DNA of 64,000 bases, taken from Polytrichum commune. Its lineage: Eukaryota > Streptophyta > Polytrichopsida > Polytrichales > Polytrichaceae. The notes under the pieces were generated by a model. The model was given only the letters and a program-made list of their open reading frames with translations, was not told the DNA's origin and made no database searches. The stretch lies in the NCBI GenBank assembly GCA_950295325.1, contig OX485804.1, positions 19,778,001 to 19,842,000 of the forward strand, written 5' to 3'. Made by a program: the position numbers and the translations under genes. The stretch's first letter is position 1, and the number at the start of each line of letters is the position of its first letter. Below, in pieces: positions 1 to 14,500 of the stretch.

Positions 1-563
1 TTCTACCATTGAGTAAAACACAAGTAGAGTGTTTATTGCGTCAGGGTAAAACACACGTTGCATTTTAATTGCATTTTGCGGTTTGCACAGTGGCTTGCCT
101 TGGCAACAATAAGTTTTTTTTGCTGTGTTGCACAATCACTCGCGCGGTTGCCCTGTCTCCTTTGCCTCCCCTATGGCTAAAAAAACAACTATGTGGCAAC
201 AAAGCTTTGGGCATGTGCCCAACCCTTTTGTCATAGTTGTCGTTTTCATTGATAGAACTACATTTTATAAGTAGAGGGATGTAAATTAGATGTTGTCCTT
301 TCGAAAGACTTTGGGAAGTAGAAATAACATTGTTTTGGATGTGACTTCGGCCAACCTCCAATTGCCAATTGTTATATGGTTAAGTGCGCATTTGCTATCA
401 TATGAGCTCCTCCAAACTCCTTTCCGAGAATGTTCAAGGAGGGTCTAATGTATTAGTAGATCTCCACATAAATGAGGAAGACCCTTCATGTTGAGATTTC
501 CTAGAATATGGGGCCCTCCACCTGGGAAAAGCCCACCCCTCACGACTTTTGCGTGTAAGTTGT

Positions 564-608
564 TGCCACGTCAGCATTACCAACTCAGCTGTATTCCATG
601 ACGTGGCA
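564..608. promoter_or_regulatory. ACGT-core inverted repeat (bZIP-type site)
   Basis: TGCCACGTCA (564-573) is the exact reverse complement of TGACGTGGCA (599-608), 25 bases apart. Both contain an ACGT core with flanks typical of plant bZIP sites (ABRE/CRE-like). This suggests a promoter region, but the nearest start codon I trust is about 2 kb downstream, so the target gene is uncertain. Confidence 0.4.
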
Positions 609-815
609 TCGACGGGGAGCACCGACCGGCATCTCCGACATCTCCTCTTCAGCAGACTGCGGCATTCTAACCTCCTCCTCTTCTCTTGTCCACTACCATT
701 CGATCGAGTATCACAATTCCCTCACTCATCTCGCATTTTCGTCTCATTCAATTAAGAACTGGACGGAAGTGGTGGACATATGAATTGCCTTGTGTGAGTC
801 TCTAAGAACATCAAA

Positions 816-1375
816 CGGCTGCGAATAGGGTTCGTGCTCGAGAATTGCATGCATGCCTTCCCGCAAACTGTTCTTTCGACGTGCATGTGGGGACGGCACG
901 CATTCTACCTGAAGAAATGCAGCAACAATTTCACGCATGTGATGAACGGATGAATTAATTTCATCGTGCGAGGCTTAAAACGGCTGTCATATCATAAGTT
1001 TCATGTAAGAGAGTTGCCATCCTGCAAACTGTTCTTTCGATGTGCATGTGGGGAGAGATAGAGACGAGTAGAGTTCAAGAAATCGGAGACTTCAATTTTA
1101 ACTCGAGTAGCTCATCCTAGGGTTGAAGCCATGAGGCAGCAACATGGTTCGCACGCAGTAATTATTAGATCGTGGCGAAGGCTTTTAAGTGTAGTTTCAA
1201 TCGAATATAAAGAAATCGGAAAGAATTTATCGGAGAATTGAATTGGATTAGGGCTCCGGAAGTGTCAGATGGCTATTATAGGGTTCGTGCATGAGTGTGA
1301 CCATCCCGCAAGCTGTTTGAAACCATGCAAGATGCGGAATATGATGCCCACGTCATGCATGTGGAGAAAGAGAGA
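816..1375. repeat. Degenerate repeated segments (three copies)
   Basis: Related stretches near 816-905, 970-1055 and 1270-1375 share phrases such as CGCAAACTGTTCTTTCGA and GTGCATGTGGGGA, with the third copy more diverged. They look like old local duplications. No coding function is apparent. Confidence 0.5.
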
Positions 1376-1623
1376 GAAAGAGACAGAGAGGATGGATGCG
1401 GAGATTCGAATTCATTGTTGCTAGGGTTAGGTGTGGCAGCAATGTTTGCGCAATTGCGAGTTAAGTGTGAGACGATGGTGAGAATCAATTGCAGTCCAGT
1501 TTTGGCTTTAACCTTACGGCATTGCGTGTGGACAGGTGGAAATAGAAAAGGAAAGGAAGAACTTATACCTGGACATGACAACTCACATGTGCTAGCGCAT
1601 CAAAATACGGGGAGAATTGATAG

Positions 1624-1649
1624 CTACACTAAACATTTTATTTAGTGTG
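1624..1649. repeat. Solo fold-back end of the CTACAC MITE family
   Basis: CTACACTAAA followed by a short spacer and TTTAGTGTG forms an imperfect palindrome. It matches the terminal fold-back of the larger MITEs at 17971, 39501, 53257 and 57431. No internal sequence of the family follows, so it is a solo end or a very short derivative. Confidence 0.5.
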
Positions 1650-2461
1650 GCCCACACTATTCATCATCGACCTGGCAGATCGATTGTCTTGCAACCATGG
1701 ACTTGGTGGTAGAGCCTGTAGGTTCTGCTGTGCACTTCTCTGGTGATGATTGTGTTTTCCTTGTATGTATGAGCTCCTCCTCGTAGTGGATCCATTGCTC
1801 GCTCTAATTAGTGACACGAGAGTTGAATGAAATCACGGGGCTGTCTCAGTGGTGATGAACTACCCAAGTGCCTCTTTATATCATGTCGATGGGCTCTGTT
1901 TGGCTATCACAATCGCGTTTGGATCTCCTGCACGGCAATTGACCTTAAATCCTGAGGGTATGGATGGAGGGGTATGATGCGGCTCAGAGCTCATTTGCTA
2001 GTCAGCAAGTTTACAGATTGACCATCAGATTATGGCGGGCGTCAACCTTATTCAGGAAGTAAGGGTTATCACATTGCACTTGATCCTCGCAACCCACTCA
2101 CAATTTCCATGAGAATGCAAACCTGTGCAATTTGAATCAATCCTGAAGAAATCATTGCAAGATTTGTCTTCTTACGGTTTAAGTAGAGCATAAGTTAACA
2201 TTCCCCCAGGTGTTTCATCTGTAGGGTTATCGAGGCTTTTAAAAGTCTTCAGGCAGCCTTGGCTTCTTGGATCTTTGGTAGCTTAATATACCAGTTTATA
2301 TCTACAAGTTAAATTGGTAGATCAGTTATGGGGATTTCGGAGGATTCCCTCTTCATCCGTTTTGACGCAAGACGAGAATTTTGAGGGGGTCCAGAACTGC
2401 ACATCCTGAAAGACGGTTTTGGTTAGTTGGAATGTTGCAAGAACGTTGACAAAAAGAGAGA

Positions 2462-2463
<2 letters not shown>

Positions 2464-2495
<32 letters not shown>
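2464..2495. repeat. (AT)n microsatellite
   Basis: An uninterrupted AT dinucleotide run lies about 70 bases upstream of the proposed transporter start codon. It is likely polymorphic in length. Confidence 0.9.
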
Positions 2496-2497
<2 letters not shown>

Positions 2498-2564
2498 GAC
2501 GATCTATTTGTAAAACGTCAGGTTCGGGATACCCAATGAGGGACAACTGACCTGAGGCAATAGC

Positions 2565-5500
2565 ATGCAGGATCCTTTCGAGGATGCAGCGGATGTGCAC
2601 TCGACAAGTGAAGGGAACTGTTCCTATTGCTCAAGCCCAGAGTGCATTCACATTGCAAGGGTTTCTTCCAATTATCTAATGTCAGAGGATGACAACATGT
2701 TTGAGGATCCTGAATCCTCGAATTTGAGGTATAATGAGGCAACAATCAACGAAAGCAGGCTAGATGTAGTAGTTGCTTCAAGTTCGCGACAGACACAAAC
2801 TCCTAGTGTTTCATCACCACAGAGCCCGCAGAATGGACAGGTCAAAGCATCGGAAGTGGTATACTTCACCGGAAGGCTACAGGAATGGTTCGAGCGCTCT
2901 AATTCAGAGCTGATGGCAATCTCTAAGACCAGAAGGAAAAAGTCACTTGAAAAAGCGAGGAAAGAACTTGAGGAGGACCCCGCGGGCATAAAGAAAATGT
3001 TGCGGTCCTTGGGGAAAGAGGATTTGATGACACTTATTGTCAAAATGGCCAATAAACTGGAGGAGCTCGGAAAATTTGGTGAAAGTAAAGCCCTTATTGA
3101 TTCGGTAAGGGACAACTTTTTATAGGTCTACCCTGTCTGGATAAGAATCTAATGACTTCAAATTGGAATCAGCTTGTTAGTTCTGAGCAACTCTGTCTTG
3201 TATTGGACAATTTTATGCAAGAAGAAGGGGATTTTAGAATCGTCAAGGTCACATTTACAATGAATGTCGGATCCGTGAAGTATGTAGTCCTGTGCGCCTT
3301 ACTTTACATTCTACTGGTGATGAATAAACGCAGATAAGGCGTCCTACACCTACTGGATATGCTGGTGCTTGCTATATGCCCAATCTCGTTCTCACAACAA
3401 AATTTCAAGCCCATTGAGAATGCCACGTTGACTCCTAAGTTGAAAAAGTCAGTCGCTTAATTAGACAGGAGCATTATTCCATTCCCAGGGGCCATTTTCA
3501 ATCATCAAAGCCACCATGGTTATGTGTTAAAGCTTGTCGATAGATGGGCATACCACCTAAACATTCCTTGATGTACTTCCTAGATTCCAGATTTGTACCT
3601 AAAATATTGACACCTTTATCTGGTGGCCTGCACGGACCGTTCAACGAGCCTCCCTATTTCAACTCTGGTGTAACAAGATGGATGTTTTTCTAAAAGCAAC
3701 CTTCCCTTGCAGTATAACAACAATCATTGCCGGATCTGAACAATTAGATGATAGTCTGAGTGTGTCCTTGTTTCCTTTTTCAATGGCAGCTTTTGTCTAA
3801 GAAGCCTCGACTGCAGACGTCCTATTCACACTTAACTGGCATCGAGCAGCTTCTTCAGGATGGCCTGCTTGCATTCTTGCTCAAAATAAGGGCGATGTTG
3901 CCTCAATATCCACCTCAGGTAACCTCAGAAGATTACTTGTGCCACTTTAGTGGCTTCTTCACTTACAAAAGCGAATGTGCTTGTAAAATAAAGGCTACCA
4001 GTCACTAGAATATGACCTGGGGCACAAGCTACGAATCTGTCAACACTTTCATATTCTGGCAACCTTGTCACCCTGCAGCTGTCAGTTGAGTATTTATTTA
4101 TTTATTTATATTCACTAATTCCTTCAGTGACAATGGTTTGCCTGTGCACTGTCCTGAAAAGTCAATTCTAGCTCGATACGAGACCCATAGGCCAGTTTGT
4201 TTGGTAAGAATTGGAATGGTCAACTTCTTGACTTTATTATTATTATTATTTTTATAAACTTTTATTTGGTCTCTCACCTTACTGGCTGTTGATCGAAAAC
4301 AAACTGTCTATTTTTCAGGAAATACTGTCAACCATTTTTTGTATGCTTCCTGTGTCCTTGTCTGCTACAGTATTGAGGTTCATGAGTTACTCATCTACAG
4401 TCGCAACAATACTAAGATGCAGAGAATAACATCAAATGCAGGTAGTGAAGTTCAATCAAGTGAATTTTTACGCTCAAGTGCTAGGAGCAAAACAGGGGTA
4501 CGAAACTGTTGGCTCAGTTTGTTTCAAATGTTTACTACCCTGCTTTGCTGACAGGCAAATAACGCAGCGTTTCACCATCCTCGACAACTGTTCTGGCTAC
4601 CTAATGCCTGGATCACTGACCCTTGTGTGCGGACCCCCAGGCTGCGGTAAGAAATAGAAATTGGTTTGATATATTGAGATTCAAATTCCCCAAGTGTCAT
4701 TTCAGCACTCTTTCGCGTTTACTTGTGTTGGGGACAGAATGGACCGCGTTGCATTCTATTAGTTGGTTATAGCCTCCTTTTGGGGATGATTTGCTGCCAG
4801 GTCCCATAGAATATTTACCTCCATAAAGTGAATGAGATTTATTTGTTTTTGTCAACAGAGATGTCAACTCTCTTCAGATTGAGAGGTATAATATTGGCTC
4901 TGGCTTCTGAATGGAGTACAGAAATTGATTCCCCAGTTATCCCATACTCAAACTGTATACATGGAGTAAGTGGAACTGCTGTATGTAACTGAAGGCTATC
5001 AAATTCTGTACTGATGGTGATACGTGATGGTTGTCAACTTTTGAATGTATGCGGTGAGGTACAGGAAAGAGCAGTTTACACAAAGCATTGGCTGGAAGAC
5101 TGTTTATTGATAAGACAACAAACCTCACCGGAACTGTAACTTACAACGGGAAAAGCGTAGATGAGATTCAAGTTCGACGCATAGCTGCTTTCATTGCACA
5201 AACAGACAGGCATTTGCCTACGCTCACTGTTCGGGAAACATGTGAATTTGCAAACTCTTGCACCAGTCATTTTGGGAAAGGTCAACAGATTGGTGGCCAG
5301 GCTGTGCAGGTGGGGTTCCTCCTGGCCCCTTTTTTTCTTACAACTTAGGCGGAAGTGAATGTGCCTTTCGTCCTTCTATGACCCCTCTTGCTGATTATAT
5401 GGATTATGGTCAGAGTGCTGTGTAGGATTATTTGGTTGCTATGATCAGGTTATATGGGTGTTTTTTCAAAATTACCTTGAATGCATCTTGCTGTGTTTAG

Positions 5501-8500
5501 GTAACCTCTACCAGGATACACTGTGGATTTATTCTTGATGTATGATGGCAGGTAGAGTTCTGCTTTACTTAAAGTAATAGGTCTAGGGAAGATCAAGATT
5601 TCATCCCTATTTGAAACCTTGTTAGGAGGTAGGTCCTCTCTTTGATATGTTGAAGGTGTAGCTGTGTGTCTTCGGTGTCTCAAAGTACTGAAAGGGGTTG
5701 ATGTAGGTCACTAACACGTATCTGGAGTCTAAGGCAACATGGATCTTGCATGTACTGGGGCGTTAACCTCTGTGTTGCATGTTACACTTCCCCAGAGTAT
5801 AATATGATCCAAACTAGCATTGCGTAGTGGACGCTTTTAGGATAACAAGAAATTTGTCGCTTGTGCATGGAGTGTGTAAAAGTATCAATAGTTAATTATT
5901 TGTCCTCCCTAGGATTTCATCCCAAGCGGAACTTTTGTTCTGGGACCACAGATGGAGATAGAGCTTGGGGGAGCAAACCTGCCTTTGGAGCTGACCCTAC
6001 ATCTGCTTGGTCTCCGTGGTGTGGCTGACACTGTGGTAGGGAATGCTTCAATCCGTGGAGTTAGTGGAGGGGAACGTCATCGCGTTACCACAGCTGAGAT
6101 GGTCTCAGGCAAGTTCTTCCACAAATCTTGAACAGTTGAATGCCTGCAACAGAGGTTTACTATGCTGCCATATATATTGATGGCCTTGACAGCACCATGC
6201 TTTGAATTCACCACTCTGAAGCTGTGTGAATGGATGTGGTTCAGGGACTTTTCTGGTATATCTCTTAGACGAAATTAGCACAGGGCTTGACAGCTCCGCC
6301 ACCTATGACATAGTTTCAGCCTTCCGCACATTTGCAAGAATAAGGCGTTACACATGCCTTTTTTCTCTGCTTCAGCCCTCACCAGAAGTCTTTGACCTCT
6401 TTGATAGGTGAGAAACCATTGAAATCTTTTTAGTGCAATATTTGTTGTGGGCCTTCGTGTATCTTACCTCAGCTTGCCCTGCACTCAAGGACAACAGAAC
6501 ATGAAGTATGCGCTAAGGCTTGGTCGTGAAATGGAAGTGATAAAGAGAATGTTGAACTGGTCCCACTAAAAGATACCTTTAGTAATGCCTTGCTATGTGG
6601 GTGACATCGGGTATTAATGCACGTAGTATCTATGCAAAAACATCTCAGTATGTCATATGGATTCAAACCGTTCCACTACCAAGCCCCTGTAGATGGACAG
6701 CCGTTCACTGTTGTAAATTACCTCATGTTACACCTTGTACTGTCGTAGTTTTTCCGATATAACTACCACTTTTCTAGCTTACTTATGCTGCATGAGGGTT
6801 TGGGTTCTAGTCACTAACTCAAAACATGTGTGTATTTCCATAGGATAATTGTTTTGAATGAAGGCTGCATAATATTTCAGGGACCACGTGAAGATGTGCT
6901 GCACTATTTTGATAAGCTTGGGTACGCCGGGATGCCTTTTTGAATCTATATTAACCAGAACAATTCCTAGGTTAAATTTTCCACGTTGCAACTTTGGTTT
7001 CTCCATATGGGGATGATTCGGGACTATGTTTTTCAACTCATCTCAATTCATGCAGGTATGTAAAACCGAAGCATGTTGATGTAGCAGATTTCCTTCAGGA
7101 GGTCACCACTGCTGAAGGTGTTCGGTTTTTGAAACCTGATCATAAACATTTCACTGTCGAGGAGTTTGTCAGGGCTTATATGGCCTCTGACATGTACAAG
7201 GATGTTCTTCGTATTGTAAACAACCAGGAGGTGAGTCATATCAACTGCAGCTAAGTGCTTGTGCATTAGTCTCCATTTAAAATAATACTGGGCAAAATCT
7301 GTAGGTCATATTAATTGTACAATAATTGACTTTCCTTGATTTTGTGCTGTAGTGAAATGTCAGAGTTTTTTTTATTGCTAAACATAAATGAATTGAATGG
7401 AATCTGAGTATTAAAGGAAGGGTTTGTTTGTGAGCGAACTTGTGAGTTTGTGAGGTCATTGCGAGATGTCCTCAAACCCCGGTCCTACTAGAGCGTTTCT
7501 TGGTCCCAATGGAGAGCCTTTGGTCTGGTCAGTAGGGATGCATTGCGGAGGCTTTAATTCGTTTCTATCAAATATATATGAAACTTCTTTTATGTTTTGG
7601 TATTTTTTGACTGTTCATTGAAAATAGGAAGATTGGTCCTTAAGGGATTCTGGTTTTTTTCTCCCAGCAGGAAGCTTCACTTGCCTCAAAGTAGTTTGGG
7701 ATATATGGGTCTGAATTGAAAGTTCATTTCCCCTAAAATGTGTTGTTGTCATGGGTTATGTTGTGAGAGGGCATTACAACATGTGACCCCCTGGCACAGC
7801 ACACACTCGTAACCATAATGAGCATAAGCAACCAAATTCACGAAGGACAATGAACAGGTACATAGAATCTGGTATCCAGCATTTCTTTGGCTGATCAGTT
7901 CCAGGAAGTTTCTGGTTTTTCATTGTCAATTCAGTTTCATTTACGTCTTCCATGGATATTTCCCTGCAGGATACAGAAGAGCTCTGGCTAGAAGCAGCCA
8001 AGCCTCTAGGCTTAAAAATCAAGGATAGGATTGGCATGGCAGGTGAGGTATTAAAATAAAGCAGAGTTTACTTTGAGCAGAATCCTGTATGGATCATTTT
8101 TCTCCTTTTCCAATTGAAACAATCGCACTGGCAAGTTTATAAAATGTAGATTTGGATTTTAAGTTTCATAAATATGACCATGGATTGAGAATGACAAGTG
8201 GTAATGCATCGCATTAAAGATGGTCATTGCCCGATTTGATTAATTCTAAAAGTTATATTGTACCTGATTGAAAGGAGATAGACATGCCAAGAAATGTACA
8301 CCAACTCCTCGTATTGGACACTTTTACTCAAATTGCCATATCGGAAGGAGGCACCTATTTTTGGAAATCCTACCTTGGTCGACATTGGACATAAATGTTA
8401 ATCTTCATATTAATTTATGACTCCTTGCTCGATTTGTCTAGATCGCAACTCTATAGTCTACAACAAAACCGCTTCTTGCCAGTTCTCAAACTTAGAATAT

Positions 8501-11500
8501 GCCACTGGGAGCGGAACTAATGTCAAAATTGGACAGGTGCCCTGTATGAAAATCTCACAATGGTAATTGGATTTCCCAAGCCTAGGTATAACTTGAACAA
8601 ACTGACTCCTGAACATCACTTCAATATAGATATTTGGTACCAATATAGATCATCTGCATCATGGATGGAGCAGGTCAGAAGGGAACAGTGGTTGTCGATG
8701 AAGTGGAATCTACAGGAACAGCCACTCTGATAGATATACAGCAGACAACACAAGTACAAGCTGGAGATCAAATCACTGCGATTGGAAGTTCTGGTGAACT
8801 TGAGTACCTTGCACTTCCTGATAGCAACTATGATGCTGCAAGCATTGTGGCAAAAGTGCAAGAGGCCCCAGGACATGTTCGTTTACAGCTTGAACGGCCA
8901 CGTCAACAGGTCCCCTCACCTTTAACTTTTACTCTAATATTGTTCAAATGTGTTTTTTCTAATTGTTTACCGAATTATGTCTGCTGCCTGAACTCCTTCA
9001 GAACTCTGCTGATTTTGATTCCTCAATTCAAGACAATTTTAAATTTGTCGAGCTCAAATGCCAGAATCTAGTGACTTGCTCAATCTCTCAAATCTTGTTA
9101 ACAGTTTCTCTGTGTGAATTTCTTGAATCTCGGTCCCTTAACAGAATGCATCGTTGCAAACTTAACCGCTTGAAACTTACCTTGTAGTTTCATACAAAAT
9201 TCAATACCGCAATATAAGTTCCTCACCAGGTCCCTCCAGAGAATGCGAAGATATTTGATGAAGAGTTCGTGCAAGATTGGTGGGTTTCAACAAAAACAGT
9301 ACTGCGTAGGCAGGCCACTTTAGCTCTCCGGAATAAGAGTTTTGTCTACGCGCGGAACCTGCAGGTACTTGGATCCACTGAATCACAAATTTATTAGGTC
9401 AGTTATTTTTATTCTAAGTTTCTTCAGAGGTTATTACTCTATTAATTTTCTAAATTTAGGCAAATAAGTAGAATTTGCCAATCATTTTTAAATCTCAGTC
9501 ACCAGGTAAATTATGAAGATATGTGGGTTTACCCTTCGTGTATGAGAAGCTCTGGTGTCCAGTGTTTTCCATTATAATGAAAGTAGCTTGCTGATGTTGG
9601 TGGTGAGCAGCTTGTGGTTCTAGGAATTTTTACTGGAACTTTATTTTATCAAGTTCCAAACACAACAGATCGCTCAACTATGGACCTTCGGAAGTCTCTC
9701 GCTTTCCTTGCAGTTATGACATTGTCACTAAATACTGTGTCTCAAATACCTATTCAGCTTGATGAGCGCTCAGTTAAGTCCCTGATCAATTTCCAATACA
9801 TGATCAAAACTTGAGTAAATATGGTCATAAGCTTCCCGATGTTCTTTCTTGCATCGTTTCTCAAGCATGGTTTTGAAGGTCCATGTCTATTGCAGTCTCT
9901 GTACATCGACATTCTCTGTACAATCACTGGAGCAATAATTGTGGCCAGTAGGGTAGCCACCCCCTTGAAATTGGAGGTAATTATGTTTCTGCTAACTTGT
10001 ATGTGATAACCTGCAACTTGCAACATGCAGGTTTTCGAAAAGCAATACGCAGCGAGGTTTTTTCGGCCAAATGCATATGTTCTTGCATGCACCCTTAGTC
10101 AAATTCCCTTCTCATTCATGGAGGTATTCCTTACTGGTACTTTTTAAAAGTGTCAAATCTCATTCATTGTTCAGATACATATACATACAATTTATCGATG
10201 TTACATGGTTGTGTCAGATTCTTTAGCAAATATATGAAAGGGATCGTCGTGGTTACTAATTGAATAGCAAATGCAGATGCTGATATATACACCACTGATA
10301 TATTGGCTGACTGGGTTAACGTCCTCAAACAATGGTGCGCATTATATTATGTATATACTTGTGGTCTTCATCGAAGCAATCACTTTCGCAATGCTGATCC
10401 GACTGCTAGCTTCTTTTTGCAAGACCAAAGAGGCTGCCAGTGGTCTTGCAGGTTGCATTTCATCCTTCTGGTTGTGAAGTACTCTTCTTTTGTATTTATC
10501 GATGTTTGGCATATAATTTCATGACTTACATTGTTTGACTTACCCAGATTAGTGGGACATTAGGACCTGTTGAGCCTTCAACCTTCGATAGTAAGTAAAT
10601 ATGTCACGATTAACGAGGAGAATTTAGTTTCCTTGAGATCCAATGCAGAATCAATTCTTGAACTTGCACAAATGTAATGGTTTGTCTACGTCAGGTTGCC
10701 CATTCTCCTATGAGGTCATCATGCTTTTGCTGTTTGGACTAAACTAGGATATAAAGCTTCTCAACTTCAACTAAGAATGTTGCTGAAAAAGAAATACAGG
10801 AGATGAAATGTTACATCCGTTTCTCATGACACTGTACCAAAGCGAATTTCTGCTCTGTGTGTGTGCAGGTCTTGCCATCATATTCTTTCTCTTATTTTCT
10901 GGCTTTCTAATTGCAAAAAATAAGGTGCCTGACTGGTGGATTTGGGTTTACTATATCAGTCCTCTTCAGTGGGGAGTCACAGCGCTAATCTGCAACGAGT
11001 TCCTTTCACAAAAATATTCTCAAGTATGTTGACAAAATGAAATCTTGTACTGAAAATTGAGCCACTTATTCTAGGTTCACAATTTTGTGGGCTTTGAAAT
11101 GTTGTTTATTTGGGAGCCATAACAGGTCATAAGGAAATTATTGCGTTCAAGGTTTAAGATGGTTTAAGGCTTATGATTACTTCCCAGATTTGATTTTCGA
11201 ATTGGATGATAGGCTTGTCAGGACTCCGTTACCTATTGCGTTGGAAGGAGCCAAATGACTGTCGGACAGGCATACCTGGATCTCTATGAGCTTCCAACCA
11301 ATATATTTCGTGGTTATTGGGTCCCAGTGATTGTTTTGTCCTGTTACTACTGTTTTCTCACCTACTTGTGTTTCTACACAGTTGCTAATGTTCGGCACGA
11401 TGAGGTGAATAAACTGGATTCCTTCGCAAGGTTTTAGAGGTGTAGGGAAATTAAGCCTTACATTGTGCTTGAAGGCAAATGTGCACCTGACTTTTGCACT

Positions 11501-14500
11501 TCACAAAATTTCTATTTTAGTGATGAGTAAAAGGCAAAGTAATAGCAATGTGTGCTCTTGTCAACAATGATGTTTTTGAAATGTTAAGCAGGTGTCTTCA
11601 AAACTACGCGTATAGATATAGTCCTAAGAACAAGTCTGAAGGACTAAATTGGCAAGTTCTGGACACCTGGTAGGTGAAATTGCCACCCGCTGCACGTCTG
11701 TTACGCGATCCAGAGTCCCAGCCAAGACATAATAGTAAATCTGCTCCTGCAAAGATGAGGTTCCCTAAATTTGGTCGGGCCAAGAATCGTTCAGCGGCTA
11801 TCGCACCTACGATCTCTTTTGAGCCTATGATTATGTCCTTCCACCAGATTACATATGAGGTAAGAAAATATCATCAGTTAAGGATACATTTTGCATTTGT
11901 GCATTTGCCTTTTCCGTTAATCTACTTGAGGGTTCCAACAACAGATTCATAGCAATTGCAAATAAATGAGAACTGCATCCTTGTACATTATTCAGTTACA
12001 TAATCTTTTGTGACGTTCAGGTGAAAATACCAGGTATAAAGGACCCCCGGGTGCTACTGTCAAATGTATCAGGGTTTGCTAAGCCAAATACTATGACAGC
12101 TTTAATGGGAAGTAGTGGTGCCGGGAAGACAACCTTGCTCGATGTTTTGGCTGGCCGTAAGACAACAGGTAGAATATCTGGAGATATTCTCATCAATGGC
12201 TACCCTAAAGTGCAGGAGACGTTTGCTCGCATTTCTGGGTGAGTATGTTTTATGATTGCTCCAAATTCTTGCTCATCCACTGACAACAAATCTGAAGGAT
12301 CTTAACATTGTCAGTAAATGTTATTGATTGGTAGTCACAACGCTCTGAAACATACAAAATAAAATAAAATATATACAGTCACGCTTTCCATTCTATATTT
12401 CTGTTTTCCCCAGACCATAAAGATTTTTAGAATTTGGAGTGATAATCTTCTACCCTTCCCTCTTGAATCATATTGACCATCAGCATCTCAAGCTTCTAGT
12501 GTTAGAAAGTGTAAACTGAAAGAGTAATGAAAGTTTTTGTTGGTATCCTTTATGATTGCAATATGGAATTCCAACACTTTCTAGACAGGTATGTGGAACA
12601 GAATGACATTCATACACCCTTTATTACTGTGAAGGAGTCTCTGGAATTTAGCAGTGCACTTCGCCTTCCAAAACAAACGTCCTCAGCAAGTCGTCAAAAG
12701 TACATTAATGAGGTAACCTCTTTCACACCTATCTCACATAAGTTATGTGTGTATACTACGATGAAGACCAATTAGACCATTGTTCTCTATGCAATTTTCT
12801 CAGATTGATAGTAAAGTTGATTTATGGCAATCTGATTCCGGTCCACTAGGTTATGAATCTATTGGAGTTACATGACATAAGCAACAAACTAGTCGGCATC
12901 ATTGGAGATGCAGGCCTCTCTGTGGAGGAAGCGAAACGTCTCACCATTGGCGTAGAACTGGTAGCCACTTGCCAAACTTGGAGATTTCATTATAATTGTT
13001 CACATAGCATTCTTAAGTGGTGTAGTGGGTGTTCTCCGTAGAAAATCATTTTGGAGAGTATACTCTCGGTGAGTTTCTTTTTGGCAAGTTCTTTAAGTTG
13101 AATCTTGGTAGATGGATGAGGGCATTGTCCAAACATAAGTAGCAATGACGTTTCGATTAATGTGAGCTTGCCACTTGACTATGCTTGGCATTAATTGATG
13201 CATGTAATCAAGGACCTTGATTCTTGATTTTATTCTCGAATTGAAAGAGAACGTCCTTGGCCATCCTTAAGAATGCTATGCACATGGTTAGTTGCCCTCT
13301 TGTTTCTTAGTGAATTTCCTTTGAGATTGATTCTGTCATGATTGTGGTTATGCAGGTATCAAACCCAAGCATCTTGTTTCTTGATGAACCAACTAGTGGT
13401 CTGGACAGTCGAGCTGCCCAAATTGTGATGCGCGGTGTTGTTAACATTGTTGGTTCAGGGCGCAGTGTTATCTGCACCATTCATCAACCTAGTCGACGCC
13501 TCTTCATGTATTTTGATCACTTGATGTTATTGAAGCGCGGAGGTGAGGTTGCATACTTCGGACCGATCGGAGAAGGAGCAAATGAGCTATTGGTATGTTC
13601 ATGCAATCCAATAACCTGTTACATGTTACAATATTTTCACTAAATTGGACAGAGCAACACAAGTTCACCAATACCAATCATCTAAAAGTTGATCATCGAG
13701 TCCTCATTTGCTCCCCTGATTTCATTTCAGTCCAGAGGAAACCTATCCAACTCTCATCAATCGAACAAGCTTCAGTCCTCAAGTGATTCCCAAACTGCTT
13801 CTCTTCCCTAAATCATCGAACACATTATATGCAAACATTTGGTCTGGTCAACGGGTTATATTTACATTATAATTACATCTCCACAAACTCCCAGTTTTCT
13901 CGTATACCGTGACCCTCCTCGAATAATAGCGAAACATTTTGATGCGTACTTTTAATCAAAACGTTGCTATTGTACACATTTGTTTGTTTCAAATACTTCA
14001 ATTTTTTATGAAGACCCTAATGGTGCTCTTTTGGTTTTTATGGTACAATAAAGTGCTCGACTTAACTCTAAATTGCTTAGCATCAAGGTATTGGTGATGG
14101 AGTTTGCATCTCAACAGTATTTCCACACAACCCTGGTCCATAGAGATATTAATTGGATCTCTAAGTTTGCACTATGATTGTGGAAATAAATTCATTTTTG
14201 ATATCTGAATCTCAAAACCTACGTTTACTTTTAGAACTATTTTCAATCACTTCCTGGAGTGAGGGAGTGTTCGGTGAACCAAAATCCAGCATCATATATG
14301 TTGGAGATTATTGGAGCTGGCATTGGACATACAGCTCAACGGGACTTTGGAATTGATTATCTGAACAGCTCTTTGGCTCAAAGAAACTGTGAGTTTTGTG
14401 AATCTTCATGACCTCCATAAATTGCAGATTATTTTCTTTGTACATCACATTTATTGTTTAGATTTCATTCCAGGCGGCTCTAAGTGCCTCATTGTTCCAT

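Larger units (their letters stand above)
1..2564. other. Gene-poor upstream region
   Basis: I see no convincing coding exon here; the open frames are short and carry no recognisable motifs. The stretch holds an ACGT-core inverted repeat (564-608), a degenerate repeated block (about 816-1375), a short fold-back transposon end (1624-1649) and an AT dinucleotide tract (2464-2495). Because the transporter gene starts at or near 2565, part of this DNA could be its promoter and 5' untranslated leader, possibly with a leader intron. I could not place a transcription start. Confidence 0.5.
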
